NCBI RefSeq assembly: GCF_040869045.1
Contig: NC_090319.1
Location: forward strand, 179,650,645-179,714,644
Direction of reading: 5' to 3'
Length of the DNA: 64,000 nt
Origin: Eurosta solidaginis
Taxonomy: Eukaryota > Arthropoda > Insecta > Diptera > Tephritidae
Shown here: positions 10,623 through 22,223 of the stretch, in pieces
How the letters are laid out: every line of letters starts with the position of its first letter
How positions within the stretch are numbered: the stretch's first letter is position 1
Translations under genes and position numbers: made by a program
Notes under the pieces: generated by a model
What the model was told of the DNA's origin: nothing
The model's input: only the letters and a program-made list of their open reading frames with translations
The model's database searches: none

Positions 10623-11480
10623 CCCTGTAGTCTTTGGGATATACGTAACCGATCTTCCACGCCTTTGGAAGGAAGGCACGCGAGCAGTTCTCCAAGAGTG
10701 CGGGATATGATTCAGCCCTATGCAACCATCGGGTATTATTTTAAGCCATTCCACGACCGCTCTACTTGAAAGTTGTAGCATTACCGGGGACATACCATCT
10801 GGGGCAGGCGAATTAAACTTAGGGAAAGCCCATTCGATTTTGGTGTCGGTCACCAAGCCCGGCACTACCCGCTCCGTGATCGAAGTGTGAGTGCTGTCTG
10901 CTGGCTTTTCTGAGTCACCTCCCTATGGGAAATGTGTGTCGAAAATCACCTCAAAGGACTCCTCACTATTACGTAACCATTCCTCGTTCTCTTTCTTTAT
11001 CAGTCCCTGGACTACGTTTCCCCTTTGCTAGGACTTTTCGACTGTGCTATTTCGCTGGAGATCTCTATGTCCGCACAGAAATGAGATTCTCTTCGCCCTG
11101 GAAATTTCATGGTTGTAGATCCTCAATAGATCGCTGTATAAGTCCCGACACGCTTCGCTTTCCACTGTGTTCGCTAGATTAAACATTACCTGTCTTCTTA
11201 GAAGACTCAGCTCATTGCTTCACGGTGGGGTCTTTGCTTTCCTCTGAATCTTCATAGAGGGCAGGTTCTGCAATCTCCTCCTCCCCACGCATTATGGTGA
11301 GTAGTTGCATTCGAATGATCAACCGCTCTTTGCGCCCTTTGTCCTGTACTAGCCTCTTGCATTCCATTGGTGGAGCCTCCGCAGTATGGGCCACTCAGCA
11401 GGATGCTGGGATGCTTATTCTTCTGCTCAACGGACCGCTGCGAAGTGCTCAGTAAAGTAATTAGGCAGCATATATGAATG
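10623..11480 (-). pseudogene. LINE reverse transcriptase fragment
   Basis: Minus-strand reading of 10865-10593 gives VTDTKIEWAFPKFNSPAPDG..MLQLSSRAVVEWLKII..GLNHIPHSWRTARVPS, the N-terminal RT segment of R1/Loa/Jockey-type LINEs, just before the DFRPIS motif. Upstream (about 10870-11200 on the minus strand) reads as the acidic linker between endonuclease and RT. Beyond about 11210 the coding becomes uncertain. The RT palm is missing. The piece abuts the end of the LTR copy at 10622. Confidence 0.75.
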
Positions 11481-11880
11481 CAGATGTTTTCTTACCATGA
11501 CTGCAGCTCGCAGCCTTCCTTCCGTTTGCGCGTAGTAAACGCCAAATACACGCCAGAAAAGGCAAAAAAAAATGTTTTTCGTGTTTATCGCGCCTTTATT
11601 TATAAAGATATAACAATGTAATGTACATCAAAAAAACTTAGAGCTAATACTTATAACATATTTATGTTTAATCATCAAAATTTTACTTATTGCTAATAGT
11701 TGATTCACTTGCATGTTATTTGTGAATCAACGAAATATTGTTTTTTGCTAATTCCCTAATTCTAGTTATTGCATAAAAGTGTCGTTGCACTTACATATTT
11801 CACTGCAAGTTAATTATCACATTTGGTGTAAAATAAATTGCTGCAAAGGCACATATTTTGTTAGGTATTGGGTTACGCTG
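11481..11880. other. AT-rich interruption of the LINE, unidentified
   Basis: Very AT-rich sequence between two parts of the minus-strand LINE, with a short A run near 11567. I see no ORF, terminal repeat or target duplication. It may be an inserted non-autonomous element or a replaced segment. Confidence 0.4.
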
Positions 11881-12060
11881 GCCAGTGTACCTCAATTCTA
11901 GTGTCTTTTGGTGTGGAATGACCGAGTGACGTAACTCGCGTGCAGAGTCCAGATACCTTTCCTCCCGATGAGAACCACGGCTCCTGGATTAGCGCCACTT
12001 CAAACGCACCTTCCTCAAGGCTCAGGAGGTGCTCGACGCCACTATACTGTGTTGGAGGTT
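11881..12060 (-). pseudogene. LINE endonuclease N-terminus fragment
   Basis: On the minus strand the reading EEGAFEVALIQEPWFSSG (with small frame problems) is the start of an apurinic-type endonuclease; the QEPW signature is typical of R1/Loa/I-type LINE ORF2. Only the first ~50 residues are recognisable. Confidence 0.65.
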
Positions 12061-13790
12061 TATCTGTAAGACTCTCAACACCATTGGGCTGTTTGTCCCC
12101 TCCAGCACCTTCTCCCTGACGTCTTCGTCCTCCTCTTGCCCTTTTGATTTAAAAGACTTTCGAGGCCATCTTCATACTCTCTCACTTCTTGCAAATTACG
12201 ATTATTATCCTCGGGACCATTTGGCTGTTGGGCCTCTTCTAGTACCGTGGTGACGACCGCGTCCTCCACCCATCCCCTTTCTCTAAGGCTTTTGAGGTCC
12301 TTTTCGACTTCGCCTACTTCTAGCATGTTAGGATTGTTATCCTCGGGACTTCTTTTCTGAGTCGCATATAAATTTTGTCAGTACCCCAGGACAGTTTGCC
12401 AAGCTGCGTGTACAATATATCCTCCGCCTGCTTGTTTATTTGGACGATGTAGAGATGTAGATATATTCGGATTCTGATTCTACAGAAGTCGCAGCGTATC
12501 CTCATCACGCATGGTATCCATACTTTAACATTTGATCCCGTTGGGATTAGCGCTTTATCCACCAACTTAAACCGCGCGTTCGTGCCTTGCCTTTGGGGGT
12601 TTGGAACAACTTTCTACAGCCACCGCAAACTCGCGATGTCGTCGTACGCTAAAATTGTCATACCATTAAACCGTCTTCTCGGGAACAGCCAGAGTCTTAG
12701 TGTTATCTCCTTTTACCGCCTCCAAAAAAGCCGGATTCTTAGCGTTATCTCCATTTAGTACCTTCGAGAAAGCACGCTATCATTTTCACACCATTATACC
12801 ACGCCCCCCCCCCCCCCCCCCCCCCCCTCCTCCGAATCAAAGGATGGAAGGGGCTTATTTGGTTGTTCCCGAATAATCTTGAGCATTAAGCTAATATGAT
12901 CTCTTTCTACAGACCTCCACATTTCAGTAGTCAGCTGTCCGAAAGGGTTGCTATGATCAACCAGCGCCACAGTCAATGACTCTTTTGCCAGATCACTTAT
13001 GTCCTCAGGAACAGCCTGAGTCTTTATGTTATCTCCGTTTGGCACCTCCGAGAGAGCCGGAGTCTAAGCGTTACTTCTATCGTTGGCACTTCGCCACTTT
13101 TCACGTCCTCCCTCTGACTTGCAGCTTTCGAGGTAATTGCTACCTCGCTTTTGGGACTCATCTGTCATACAGCTTTAAGCCTACTTGTCTTGTCTATGCC
13201 GATGTCTTGCATGGTGGCCCTGGGAATGGGTCCTTTCTGTCTCTCTAAAGCTGGCGTTTTGCCTTCCGCCGAACGTTGCCCCTTCATTCTGCAAATCGAC
13301 GCTTCGTCCTCCTCGTACCGATTGCAGTACCGAGGATTTCTCACAGAAAACCTCTTGAACTGCCTTCGGCCTAATTCTTCCGCCTCATGAGGCCATTCTA
13401 AACGCAAGATCTCCACTTCTGTTGGGTCGACCACTGCTCCCAAACGTTGGACAATACTTAGTGCTGCACGGTACTGCGACAGAGATCGCTTACTTCCTCT
13501 GTCCTGTACTTTGGGTATGGCGTCGATTTATTTCGCCGCTGCTGTTTTTCGCGTTTGGATTACTTGGTCGGGCCTCCTTGGAGTCCGATGTCGCGGTGCC
13601 ACCAGTTGTCTCGTTCGTTTCGACGTTTATTTGCCTTCGCCGCTCTTCCTTCATGCTGTAACAGCGGCCGGAAAATGCGCATCCCATGATTGACCGGTGA
13701 CGGTCTTGTCTCCGTTTTACCTCTTTCTTCCTCCGGCTTTGCTCTCTCCTCCTCTATTTCTTCCTCCTCAGCAGGTCGATGAGCCCCGGA
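12061..13790 (-). pseudogene. LINE ORF1 (DUF4780-like), broken
   Basis: Minus-strand reading from 13045 gives a segment with ESLTVALVDHSNPFGQLTTE and LPSFDSEEG, which resembles the DUF4780 domain of insect LINE ORF1 proteins (a remembered family trait). Further minus-strand pieces (13443-13165, 12326-12075) are charged and of low complexity. ORF1 proteins coat LINE RNA. The frame is broken repeatedly, and the DUF4780 part runs directly into a 24-base C run (poly-Gly on the minus strand). It lies upstream of the endonuclease fragment, as expected for one LINE. Confidence 0.65.
12804..12827. repeat. C24 homopolymer
   Basis: Uninterrupted run of 24 C, rare in an AT-rich genome. Its length may be unreliable. 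Confidence 0.9.
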
Positions 13791-13792
13791 TT

Positions 13793-14028
13793 TAGCTTAG
13801 GTGAGAAATGCGTGTTAAAAATCCCGACCTACAAACAGAATACAATAGAGTTCTATCTGAATATGAAACCTTTGGGCATTTGAAACAGGTCAGTAATATC
13901 CCGCCAGACTCAAATGACTGTTACTTCCTACCTCACCATGCTGTTATAAAGGAGGCAAGTACAACGACAAAAGTCAGAGTCGTGTTTAACGCATCATGTC
14001 CTACCACAAACGGAAAAAGTTTAAATCA
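13793..14028 (+). pseudogene. pol: BEL/Pao pol (RT N-terminus) scrap
   Basis: The frame from about 13808 reads NPDLQTEYNRVLSEYETFGHL.. then YFLPHHAVIKEASTTTKVRV and VVFNASCPTTNGKSLN. The last motif is the BEL/Pao counterpart of RT motif 1-2 (VVFDAS..GKSLN). It is cut at 14028 by the start of the Gypsy A 5' LTR, so this BEL copy was probably the target of that insertion. Confidence 0.82.
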
Positions 14029-14910
14029 TGTCACGTTGGACGCGGGAAATGATACTTGGCAGGCTGAGTTGAATGCCTTTTACACACACGCTCCATAGTG
14101 CAGGCACGATCGGCGGTTGCGAGCCTGTAACGACAGCGCGTCTTCATACTGGCTTGAATGAGAGGCAGCGTGCACATGTGTCTATGTGTTTATGTGTTTT
14201 GTGTCCAGGTACGTGCCGTAGCCGCCATGTTGCCACTAAACTAATGACATCACGTATTGACGACATTGCACCTATAGTGAACACAATGATGCAGCGGAAA
14301 TAAGACATTCACTTGGCATCATGTTGTGGTAATAAATAAAATATCACCATGTTGTTGTATGTGGATGTGTATTTGCGCAAGGCTAAGAACGTGTGAATGT
14401 ATCAGTGTGAGCGGTCAAGGCACGAACCAAATGTATCTGTGTAGGTGTTCTTTTTGTGGAGCGGTAAACGTGTGAATATATGAGTGCATGATTGCGTAGA
14501 TGGAAAATACGGGAAAGCCGAAAAGAAAGTTTGGCATATAATGGTAACAATTTTCTGGGTAACATTCCTTACCACGGCGGTGGTTATAAGAAGGGGAAAC
14601 ATGAGCCAACGGGCCAAAGTCTTGTTTCAACAGTGCCCAGTGTAAGTCAAATGCAAGTGCTAAAGTAAAGTGAAGTGAAGTTCGCGATTTTAACAGCGAG
14701 CAAAAAAAGTTCCAAAGTCTAGTGAAGTGCGCGGATTTAAATTCGATCAAAAAGAAAAAGGTCCTTGTTTTGTTTTTTGCTGTGCGTGCCGCAAGTTTAC
14801 GCGCGAACTCTCACCATTGTCAAGCGACGACCACGAAAACAGGAAACCTGCCCGGAAAATCAAGAGTCGAGGACATCTTGCCCACGCAAAGATCCACTGG
14901 GCATGGTCCT

Positions 14911-15275
14911 TGACTACATACCGCCCGGCAACAACTACCACGCACTACACTAAATTTTTAATTTGGTGGCGCACACTACAACAACAGCCACTACAACATT
15001 TTTTATTGGCAACGGCCGCAACAACCACAACAGCATATCTTTTTTTTTTTTTTTTGATTGGCGATATACCGTCCGACAATCCCCACACCATCTTTCTTAT
15101 ATTCGCGAAACACCGCCCAACAGCAACTACATTATATTGGCGCCATACCGCTCGGCGACAACAACACCAGCCACCACCTGTATACATTTTTATCTCGGCG
15201 ACATACCGCCCAACAAAAACCACTTCATGTTTCGTTATATTGGAGACGTACCATCCAACAACACGTATATGCATC
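14911..15275 (+). repeat. Diffuse GGCGACATACCGYYC repeats in LTR A
   Basis: A motif close to GGCGACATACCGCCCAACAA occurs about five times (near 14911, 15060, 15139, 15197, 15242) with uneven spacing, and again in the 3' LTR (near 26762, 26910, 26989, 27076, 27119). Confidence 0.7.
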
Positions 15276-16964
15276 TTAAATAACCATAAGCACTACACTA
15301 TAATTTTGTTCGCCGGCGCTCACCACAACAACAACAACAACAGAACCATCTACAAGAACTTGGTAACTTTGCGTATGAAACTTTTACCAGCGGCGTCGAG
15401 CCGCAACAACAACAGCCACTACACCCCATACAACGAACAAAAAAAAATACAAGCAGAGTTTGGCAAGGTGGAAAACAGGAGCAACTACACTAAAGGAAGA
15501 TACCAGCAATGACCACAACACATTTGGCAACAGATGTTGGGCCGGCGCATTTAATCCTGGTAACCTAAACAGCAGCAAAGGACTGGCGGAGGGAGGAGCT
15601 GTTCCGGAATAATATTTGGTCATATTATTATTTTTGTGTATATTTATATATTATTATATTTTGTTAATTTTTAGTTAAATACTATCATAAAGGGCATAAT
15701 CTTCGTAGGAAATGGGCAAAAGGGTAATTTCGTTACCGGGGCAAAGCATTTCGTTGTTAGAAGATATATAGTTTATATAGTTTAATTTCATATTTCAGGA
15801 GTTAATGGTGGCACTCCTGCCTCCATCCTCTTTCTTTTTGTTCTACATTTTCTTTTTTTTCATATTTTTTCGGTTTAACATTCCATTATTTTATCTTTTG
15901 ATATCTTTACCTTCTACCGTTTACACATCTCCATTTTCGCACATGTTTTCTGCTACCTATGGTAGCACCAACTAAAAATTTTCGCATTTTCAATTCTTGC
16001 TTTTTTTTCATTTTTTTTATGATTATTTGGGAAATCCATTCCAATATACCTTTTTATTAGCTTCACACCCCGAGATTGAATATGATAGGGCGCCCTAAGC
16101 ACTAAAGACATTTTTTTCGGTAGAATACACTTAATTTTTTTCATATATAACCTTTGCGTTCGATCATCACGCTGTTAAAATTTGTACTATCAAAACACTC
16201 AATAACCAAGCCTGCAAGCGAGCTGAGTGAGGATATATATGTATAAGAGCGCTGTATAAATAGAGTCGTACAAGTATATACAGTTGTACTTTTAGGTTTC
16301 CACCACTGTATTATGTATGCACATGTGTGAATGAGTTGTGTCAATACAAGACAACTTGAATTTAGTGTTACAACAAAATTCGAACTCATTGTCATGCGCA
16401 ACCATTTCCATTCGCTTAGTTTTACTCGTGTTTGTACTGTCTTATAAAAACTCGTGTGCCAACTCGTTTACCACGTGTACACTAGTACTTTTTGTTTAGC
16501 CTGTTTGTTTTCTCAAGTATAAATTGTTAAGCCCGTATAGAAATGGTAAGTTAAATTTATGTTACCAAATATAGCCAATTTTCTCAACCAGTGTGATTTC
16601 TTACCAAACGGTTATATTTCGATGAAATATCTTATAGATTGAAATGGAAATCAATAACCAATTCGATCGCAATATACTTAAGCAAAAGATTTTGAGTGGT
16701 TGCTATAAAGTAAGTGACAAAAGAGGGCGAAGCAAGGTATAAGGCGGAAATAAAAAACATTTGGACTGATGACTACTATCACACTTCATTTGCTTGCTGA
16801 ACGATGCACTACGTAAGAGATGAAGGGTAAACCTTGCACATGTAATTATTATTTTTTTTTTTCTAAATACAATATTATAGTTGAAAGTTACTCAGAAGAG
16901 ACTGTAAGAAATATAATTTCCAGATGTGAACACAAGAAATAAAATAATATAAAATAAGCGAATT

Positions 16965-17638
16965 GATTTTGAACTGAACGAGCGTGTCATTGTTGTTACA
17001 GACAGGGAACTAAATATGTTAGGAGCGTTTCGACAAAATAATCACATAAATTGTTTCAACCATTTGTTGCACAATACTATTGCGAAATCATTTAATGAGC
17101 AGCCGCAAGTATCAGAAATATGTAGTAAATGCACAAGACTAGTGAAATGTTTCAAAAAAGTGGTTGTAATTCTATCCGGAATAACTCTTTGAAGAGCTTC
17201 TCTACCACACCCTGGAACACAATTTATTATTTATTGGATTCAGTAGCAAAAAACTGGATTGAAATTACCAATATTTTGACAGAGAAAAATAAGATTCATT
17301 TAATTAGTAATATAAATTTGAGTATTGCGAATGAACTAGCAAACAAACTTAAAATTTTCACAGAAACTTCAGAAAAGTTGGAAGGGTCGCCTTATGTAAC
17401 AATTCATTTGATTACAGTTGACCTTTTGCATTTGAAAAATGCATGTTCACAGAATGAGAGGGATTTGGAAATAATTAAAGGTTTTAAGGCAGAACTGCTC
17501 ATTAAATTAGAAATGGTGGTGAAAAATAATTTATCAATATTCCACAAAATTGCCTTATTCCTTTATCCACCAGACAATAAGCTCATACAATTTTCAGTAA
17601 ATGAAAAAGAATTAATTAAAAATGAAATAAAAAATTGA
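16965..17638 (+). pseudogene. hAT 1 transposase middle part, left arm
   Basis: The first frame (about 16965-17200) reads NERVIVVTDRELNMLGAF then NCFNHLLHNTIAKSF, matching the RNase H-like core of hobo/Ac-type transposases with the DR..N pattern. A frameshift leads to 17129-17638, which reads PWNTIYYLLDSVAKNW and LTEKNKIHLISN. The transposase would cut and paste the element by binding its inverted ends. It lacks an N-terminal BED finger here, and the frame is broken. Confidence 0.8.
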
Positions 17639-17931
17639 TGGAAATGCACATAAATAATAGTGAAAATCAAAACGATTCTTTAAACCCATCGTGCATATCT
17701 CGCGAAACCGAACTCCTACAAGCTTTCCTTCAAGCTCCACACATAATGACGCAGCCTGAAGCCAATATATTGAAAGAACTCCAACAATACGAAAATACTA
17801 ACGTGTCATATTACGATGGTTTCAACGTTTTGCAGTGGTTGGATGAGCACAAGGCCCAATTCCCACTTATATTTAAAGTAAGTTGTCAGGTACTGGCTAC
17901 TCCTGCAAGTAGCGCACCGACATTCTCTTGA
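17635..17931 (+). pseudogene. hAT 1 transposase C-terminus (hATC)
   Basis: 98 codons including ILKELQQYENTNVSYYDGF, VLQWLDEHKAQFPLIFKVS and the ending PASSAPTFS. This is the hATC dimerisation region (WL..FPLL..A..ATPASSAP). It overlaps the end of the preceding frame by four bases (ATGA-type overlap), so a single-base frameshift probably split one protein. It lies in the single-copy spacer between the inverted arms. Confidence 0.82.
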
Positions 17932-18201
17932 GCTAAAAATTTACTTTCGGAAAAAAAGAGTGTTATGGGCTCCAGACCAACTCATTTTAACAAGATAATG
18001 TTTATTCACTCCAGTCTTATTAACATTCGGTCAGATTAAGATACGTGTTTGGTTTTTACTTTTATATATGAAGTTATTGTTTATATGTACATATGTATTT
18101 TGTTTGCACTAAGCCCTTAAATGCTTTCATTTACTGAAAATTGTATGAGCTTATTGTCTGGTGGATAAAGGAATAAGGCAATTTTGTGGAATATTGATAA
18201 A

Positions 18202-18773
18202 TTATTTTTCACCACCTTTAATTTTTTCCAAATATCTCTCATTCTGTAAATATGCATTTTTCAAATGCAAAAGGTCAACTGTAATCAAATGAATTGTTAC
18301 ATAAGGCGACCCTTCCAACTTTTCTAAAGTTTCTGTGAAAATTTTAAGTATGTTTGCTAGTTCATTCACAATACTCAAATTTATATTACTAATTAAATGA
18401 ATCTTATTTTTTTCTGTCAAAATATTGGTAATTTCAACCCAGTTTTTTGCTACTGAAACCAGTAAATAATAAATTGTGTTCCAGGGTGTGGGAGAGAAGC
18501 TCTTCAAAGAGTTATTCCGGATAGAATTACAACCACTTTTTTGAAACATTTCACTAGTCTTGTGCATTTACTACATATTTCTGATACTTGCGGCTGCTCA
18601 TTAAATGATTTCTGAATAGTATTGTGCAACAAATGGTTGAAACAATTTATGTGATTATTTTGTCGAAACGCTCCTAACATATTTGGTCCCCTGTCTGTAA
18701 CAACAATGTCACGCTCGTTCAGTTCGAAATCAAAAATATTCAGCAATTCGCTTATTTTATTTCTTGTGTTCAC
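18202..18773 (-). pseudogene. hAT 1 transposase middle part, right arm (inverted copy)
   Basis: Minus-strand 18773-18504 reads ELNERDIVVTDRGPNMLGAF and NCFNHLLHNTIQKSF, and 18567-18202 repeats SVAKNWVEITNILTEKNKI. It is the same protein segment as the left arm, with a ~35-bp deletion near 18216 and the same internal frameshift position. DRGPNM is the more conserved hAT form, whereas the left arm has DRELNM, so the right arm is the better preserved copy at this site. Confidence 0.82.
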
Positions 18774-20306
18774 ATCTGGAAATTATAATTCTTACATTCT
18801 CTTCTGAGTAACTTTCTTTTGGAACATTGTATTTAGAAAAAAAAAATACTTACATGTGCAAGGTTTACCCTTCGTATCTTACGTAGTGCATCGTTCAGCA
18901 AACAAATGAAGTGTGATAAGAATGTAAAAAGAATGCAGTCACTACTGTAAAGCCTTTCTGCCTACATTCAAATTAGGATTTTAAAATATTTTGCTACAAC
19001 TGTTCAGTTGTATACAACTCTTTTCACTGCAATACTCGTGTAGAGGTTGTATACAACTGATGTACAGTTCGAATACATTGTCTGAAACACACCCGCATCT
19101 CAGGCAAATGCTACACTGCACGAACGTTATTCCATTCGGTGTGAGTTCGTACATGATAGCACTCAAAGGAAATCGACAACTTGTACTTCACTACAAGAAA
19201 AATATATAGTACACTCATAAGTGCGTTTGAATCCATTCATGCAGCGCTCCAATATGTATGCATTTATGAGTTTTTTTTTTTTCAGCAAATTCAGCACATC
19301 CACTCAACTACACCGGCGCCGTTGGAGTAAGAGTATTTGGGTGAGTGAAATTTGAGCACAATATTTTTGCCAATACACATATTTGAATGTATGTACATAT
19401 ATTACCATATAATGCCTGATCTTCTTGAGAAAATAGAAGAAGGAATCCTAAACATAAGGAATATATGTACATACATAGGTTCAAACATACACACATTTTG
19501 TTTATAACATGCCAAACTGGTTTTTGCTTTACTTTGATGACCTACTTTTGCTTTGTACAAAATTGTTTTTATATTTACTTGAGCGGTTGTGGTAGGTCAC
19601 GGATTAGGGTTTTAAAATTTTTGGCTTACTATTTTTTTGCACTTATCTTGAATTTCATATCTTTAATATTGGTAGGATAAGACATTAGGGTAGGCCGTAA
19701 ATTGAAAAAAAAATTGTAGTGAATTGATTATTCTGTTATATTTTTTTTTGGAAACATTTATTATTATTTTTGCTAAGTTTGTTTTTGCGAATAATAATAA
19801 TTTTTAGTTTACGTTCCTCTTTTTGAGTTTGTTATAATAAATGAATAATGTATGGATGAAAATTTTAGATCTTTTCATAATGCAGGGCTAAAGTTTTAGG
19901 TTTGGTGTTGGTGCTGCGCTTGCGCGTGGCAAGGTAAGGTTAAAGTGAGTGTTTAGGGAAAATGACTGAGTGACAGGGGACAGACTAGTGTCAGGTTTGG
20001 GGGCACTGTAAGTAGATAGGAGTCAGCACAGTGCCCACGGTGCGGTGCAAGTTGCACTGCAGAGGGAGGGTAGACTACACTTGACAGGACAGGTCTTCAT
20101 CTTTTTCCCGCTCTTAACTTTGCCCTCATGTATGTTTCCATCTTTTTCAGCCTCCTTTTCTTTTACAACACATGCACATTTTTTCATGTGGCTGTGGGTG
20201 AGGACGGTGGTGAAATGCCCCGCCCAAGACGACGAGCTTGCCTGGACCCGCAAGCATACCTGCTTGCCGCCGCTCCTCACCACCCAAACAGTCAGCCACG
20301 TAACAA

Positions 20307-20319
20307 TGGCGCCCAACGT
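20307..20319 (+). promoter_or_regulatory. Gypsy A primer-binding site (tRNA-Lys)
   Basis: TGGCGCCCAACGT lies one base after the LTR end. This is the complement of the 3' end of insect tRNA-Lys, the primer used by gypsy-type elements. Confidence 0.88.
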
Positions 20320-21532
20320 TAATAGCCCGGTAAACTTTTTAGTTTTTTTGTCTTTCCATTTAGTTAATTTTTTCAGTTTTTTATCTACATTAATCCGCTT
20401 TAATTCGTTTTAGTTTCCAACATTTTCTTTCAGTTCTTAGTTTTGGTATTCTCAACGTTAATAGCCCGATCACCTTTTCATTTCATTCAGTTAGTTAATT
20501 ATTTCGTATTTTAAATTCTAAATTACCATTTTTCCTTTGATTACTAAATTCCCATTTGTTACTTTTAAATTTCTTAATCCGTTGCTTTACTTTCCTTCCT
20601 TAGTTTTTTTTATTAGATCCTTCTTATCCTTACGATCCCAATCCCTATTTCCTTCTTCCGACTTAGTACAGGGACAGTCATGATGGCAACGCGGACTGGG
20701 CTCCCCTGGTCGACATGTGTCATCATGACAAAGGTATAGGGAGTAGCCGAGTGGGCATGACAGGGTTCCTTCTTCTAGTTTCCACAACTGGCTACCTTAC
20801 CGGGAGTCCAAAACTGCCGGTAAATGAGGTTTGCAGTCGTCGCCACGACAGTTAGGAGAGGAGGTGTGGCATCCACACTTAGGGACTAGCTCTTGAGCGT
20901 GATGTGCCACACTTCCACGCACAGCACGAAAACGGACTAGACAGTATATAGATACGGACGAACGCACTGCCTTCACCGAACCTTCGCCAAAGCAGCACCA
21001 CACACACCAAGATAAATATTATTTTAGTTATAAGTATTTTTTTATTTACTATATTTTAAATTTTTGTGTGATATACACCCGCACATTTACTTTTTGTTTT
21101 GGTCTCGAATAACACTTTTTTTTATACTCCTACACACACATAATTCCTGAATTTTCACACTCATACACATATATGAACAAGTATATTATTGCAATTATTT
21201 TGATACACATGGATCTATCGTTTTATTGAATTTTCATGTAATATTCAAGATTTAATTGATTTTTCTATTTGGTTTTGGAAATATGTTTAACAATTATTTT
21301 CTGCTTTTGGTAAGATATATACCGCACGGTATAATTTGAATTGATCGTGGATTGAATATATTTACTATTTGTTTCATCAACATTTATATTTCACATTTTT
21401 ATTTTCGTGGTGTTTGGGTTTTACCTTGGTCGAGTTTTTTTCAATTAGGTTGTTGAACGAAAAATCACAGGTTTCAGTAATTGATACGGGTGGGCACATT
21501 AGGGTGGACCGTACCAAATAGCTGGCGCACCA
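20320..21532 (+). other. Gypsy A leader between primer site and gag
   Basis: About 1.2 kb, AT-rich at both ends, with a GC-richer island (about 20650-21005). In the island the minus strand holds a cysteine-rich reading (see the separate entry), and the plus strand shows a short inverted repeat GTCATGATG..CATCATGAC (about 20677-20685 and 20719-20727). No plus-strand ORF was recognised. Confidence 0.6.
20587..21003 (-). other. Antisense Cys-rich open reading in Gypsy A leader
   Basis: Two minus-strand segments in the same frame (21003-20797 and 20787-20587), separated by a single TAA and a few codons. Residues include LVPKCGCHTSSPNCRGDDCK, then LCHDDTCRPGEPSPRC and HHDCPCTKSEE, with a Lys-rich end. 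About 16 cysteines lie in ~135 codons. I recognise no family; it may be chance in a GC-rich island, or a captured exon fragment. There is no start or splice evidence. Confidence 0.25.
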
Positions 21533-22043
21533 ATGAGCCAACGGTCAGTCATAGTACCGGGCGAGATGCCAGCGGTCCTCCCTGGTGGAAGAAGCTTGAC
21601 CTTGAAAAGTGGCACATCAAAATTCGATGGGAGCAGTAAGGGTATAAGCGTCGAAAGCTTCATCTTCCGGGTGGAGAGGATGCCTCAGCGCCCACCCCAA
21701 CACCAATCCCAATCCTTACCCGAACACCAAACCACAGCCAGTCCCAATAATGTTCGTGCTTCTGTTAGTCCTGCGTCTAAGTCGACTGTGAATTCCTTTT
21801 GTGCTTCTCCCTTCCACTTGATGTTGTGTTTTTCGTGCGGTATGCTGGTGGATCACTTTGTGAAAAACCCGGCAGAAGCAAAAAGCCGAATAATTGTACG
21901 TCCTCGTTTCACAATATTGTCTGTTTTGCTTGTGGTAGTGATTCGTCCTTTTGTGTATTTAAGACTAAGCAGGGAAACCCGGGACTGGCGGAGTTAACCG
22001 GGGACACCAGCCAGAAGACAGGCAACCCGGCAGCACAACTGTA
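21533..22043 (+). pseudogene. gag: Gypsy A Gag, internally deleted
   Basis: Starts at ATG 21533. The N-terminal motif KFDGSSKGISVESFIFRVE corresponds to VRFSGSKDGISVDQFI of Gypsy B, after which about 200 codons found in Gypsy B are missing. It resumes at a zinc-knuckle-like LMLCFSCGMLVDHF (about 21822) and, one frame over, a CFACGSDSSFCVF pair. Gag in this lineage normally has a CCHC knuckle followed by a C-x2-C..C-x2-C pair. The deletion and frameshift make this copy inactive. Confidence 0.75.
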
Positions 22044-22223
22044 AAGATTTCGGGTAGGGAAGTGGGAGATAGAAGAGTTGAAAAGGTAGAGGGCAAGTTG
22101 AAAAAGCGCGAGGTAAAAAGCTTACACCAGAGAAAGGTTGAGTAGGAAGAAGCTAGAAGAAGGATTTTTTGTGAAACAATACATAGTAATAGGAAGAAAA
22201 GAAATTTCAAGAAGATAGAGAAA

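Larger units (their letters stand above)
16245..19251. mobile_element. hAT transposon 1, fold-back form
   Basis: 3007 bp with an 8-bp target duplication ATATGTAT (16237-16244 and 19252-19259), as expected for hAT. Ends are inverted: GAGCGCTGTATAAAT on the left and GAGCGCTGCATGAAT on the right when reverse-complemented. Two long inverted arms (16778-17605 and 18127-18918) each encode the same transposase part; the 521-bp spacer holds the single hATC dimerisation domain. Removing it restores LTR A sequence that matches 28100-28200. Confidence 0.9.
14029..20305 (+). repeat. Gypsy A 5' LTR (interrupted by hAT 1)
   Basis: Begins TGTCACGT at 14029 and ends ACGTAACA at 20305, a near inverted pair. 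Without the hAT (16245-19251 plus one 8-bp target copy) it is about 3.26 kb. 14035-16236 matches 25861-28090, and 19260-20020 matches 28180-29017, at roughly 95% by eye. Long open readings in 14727-15512 are low-complexity Thr/His-rich and are not preserved in the 3' LTR, so I do not call a gene. It includes (CAA)n runs and a T15 run. Confidence 0.85.

Noticed and set aside
14727..15512. 261-codon open reading in LTR A
   Set aside because: Low-complexity Thr/His/Asn composition from CAA/ACC repeats; the homologous stretch of the 3' LTR is broken in several places, so it is not maintained as a protein.
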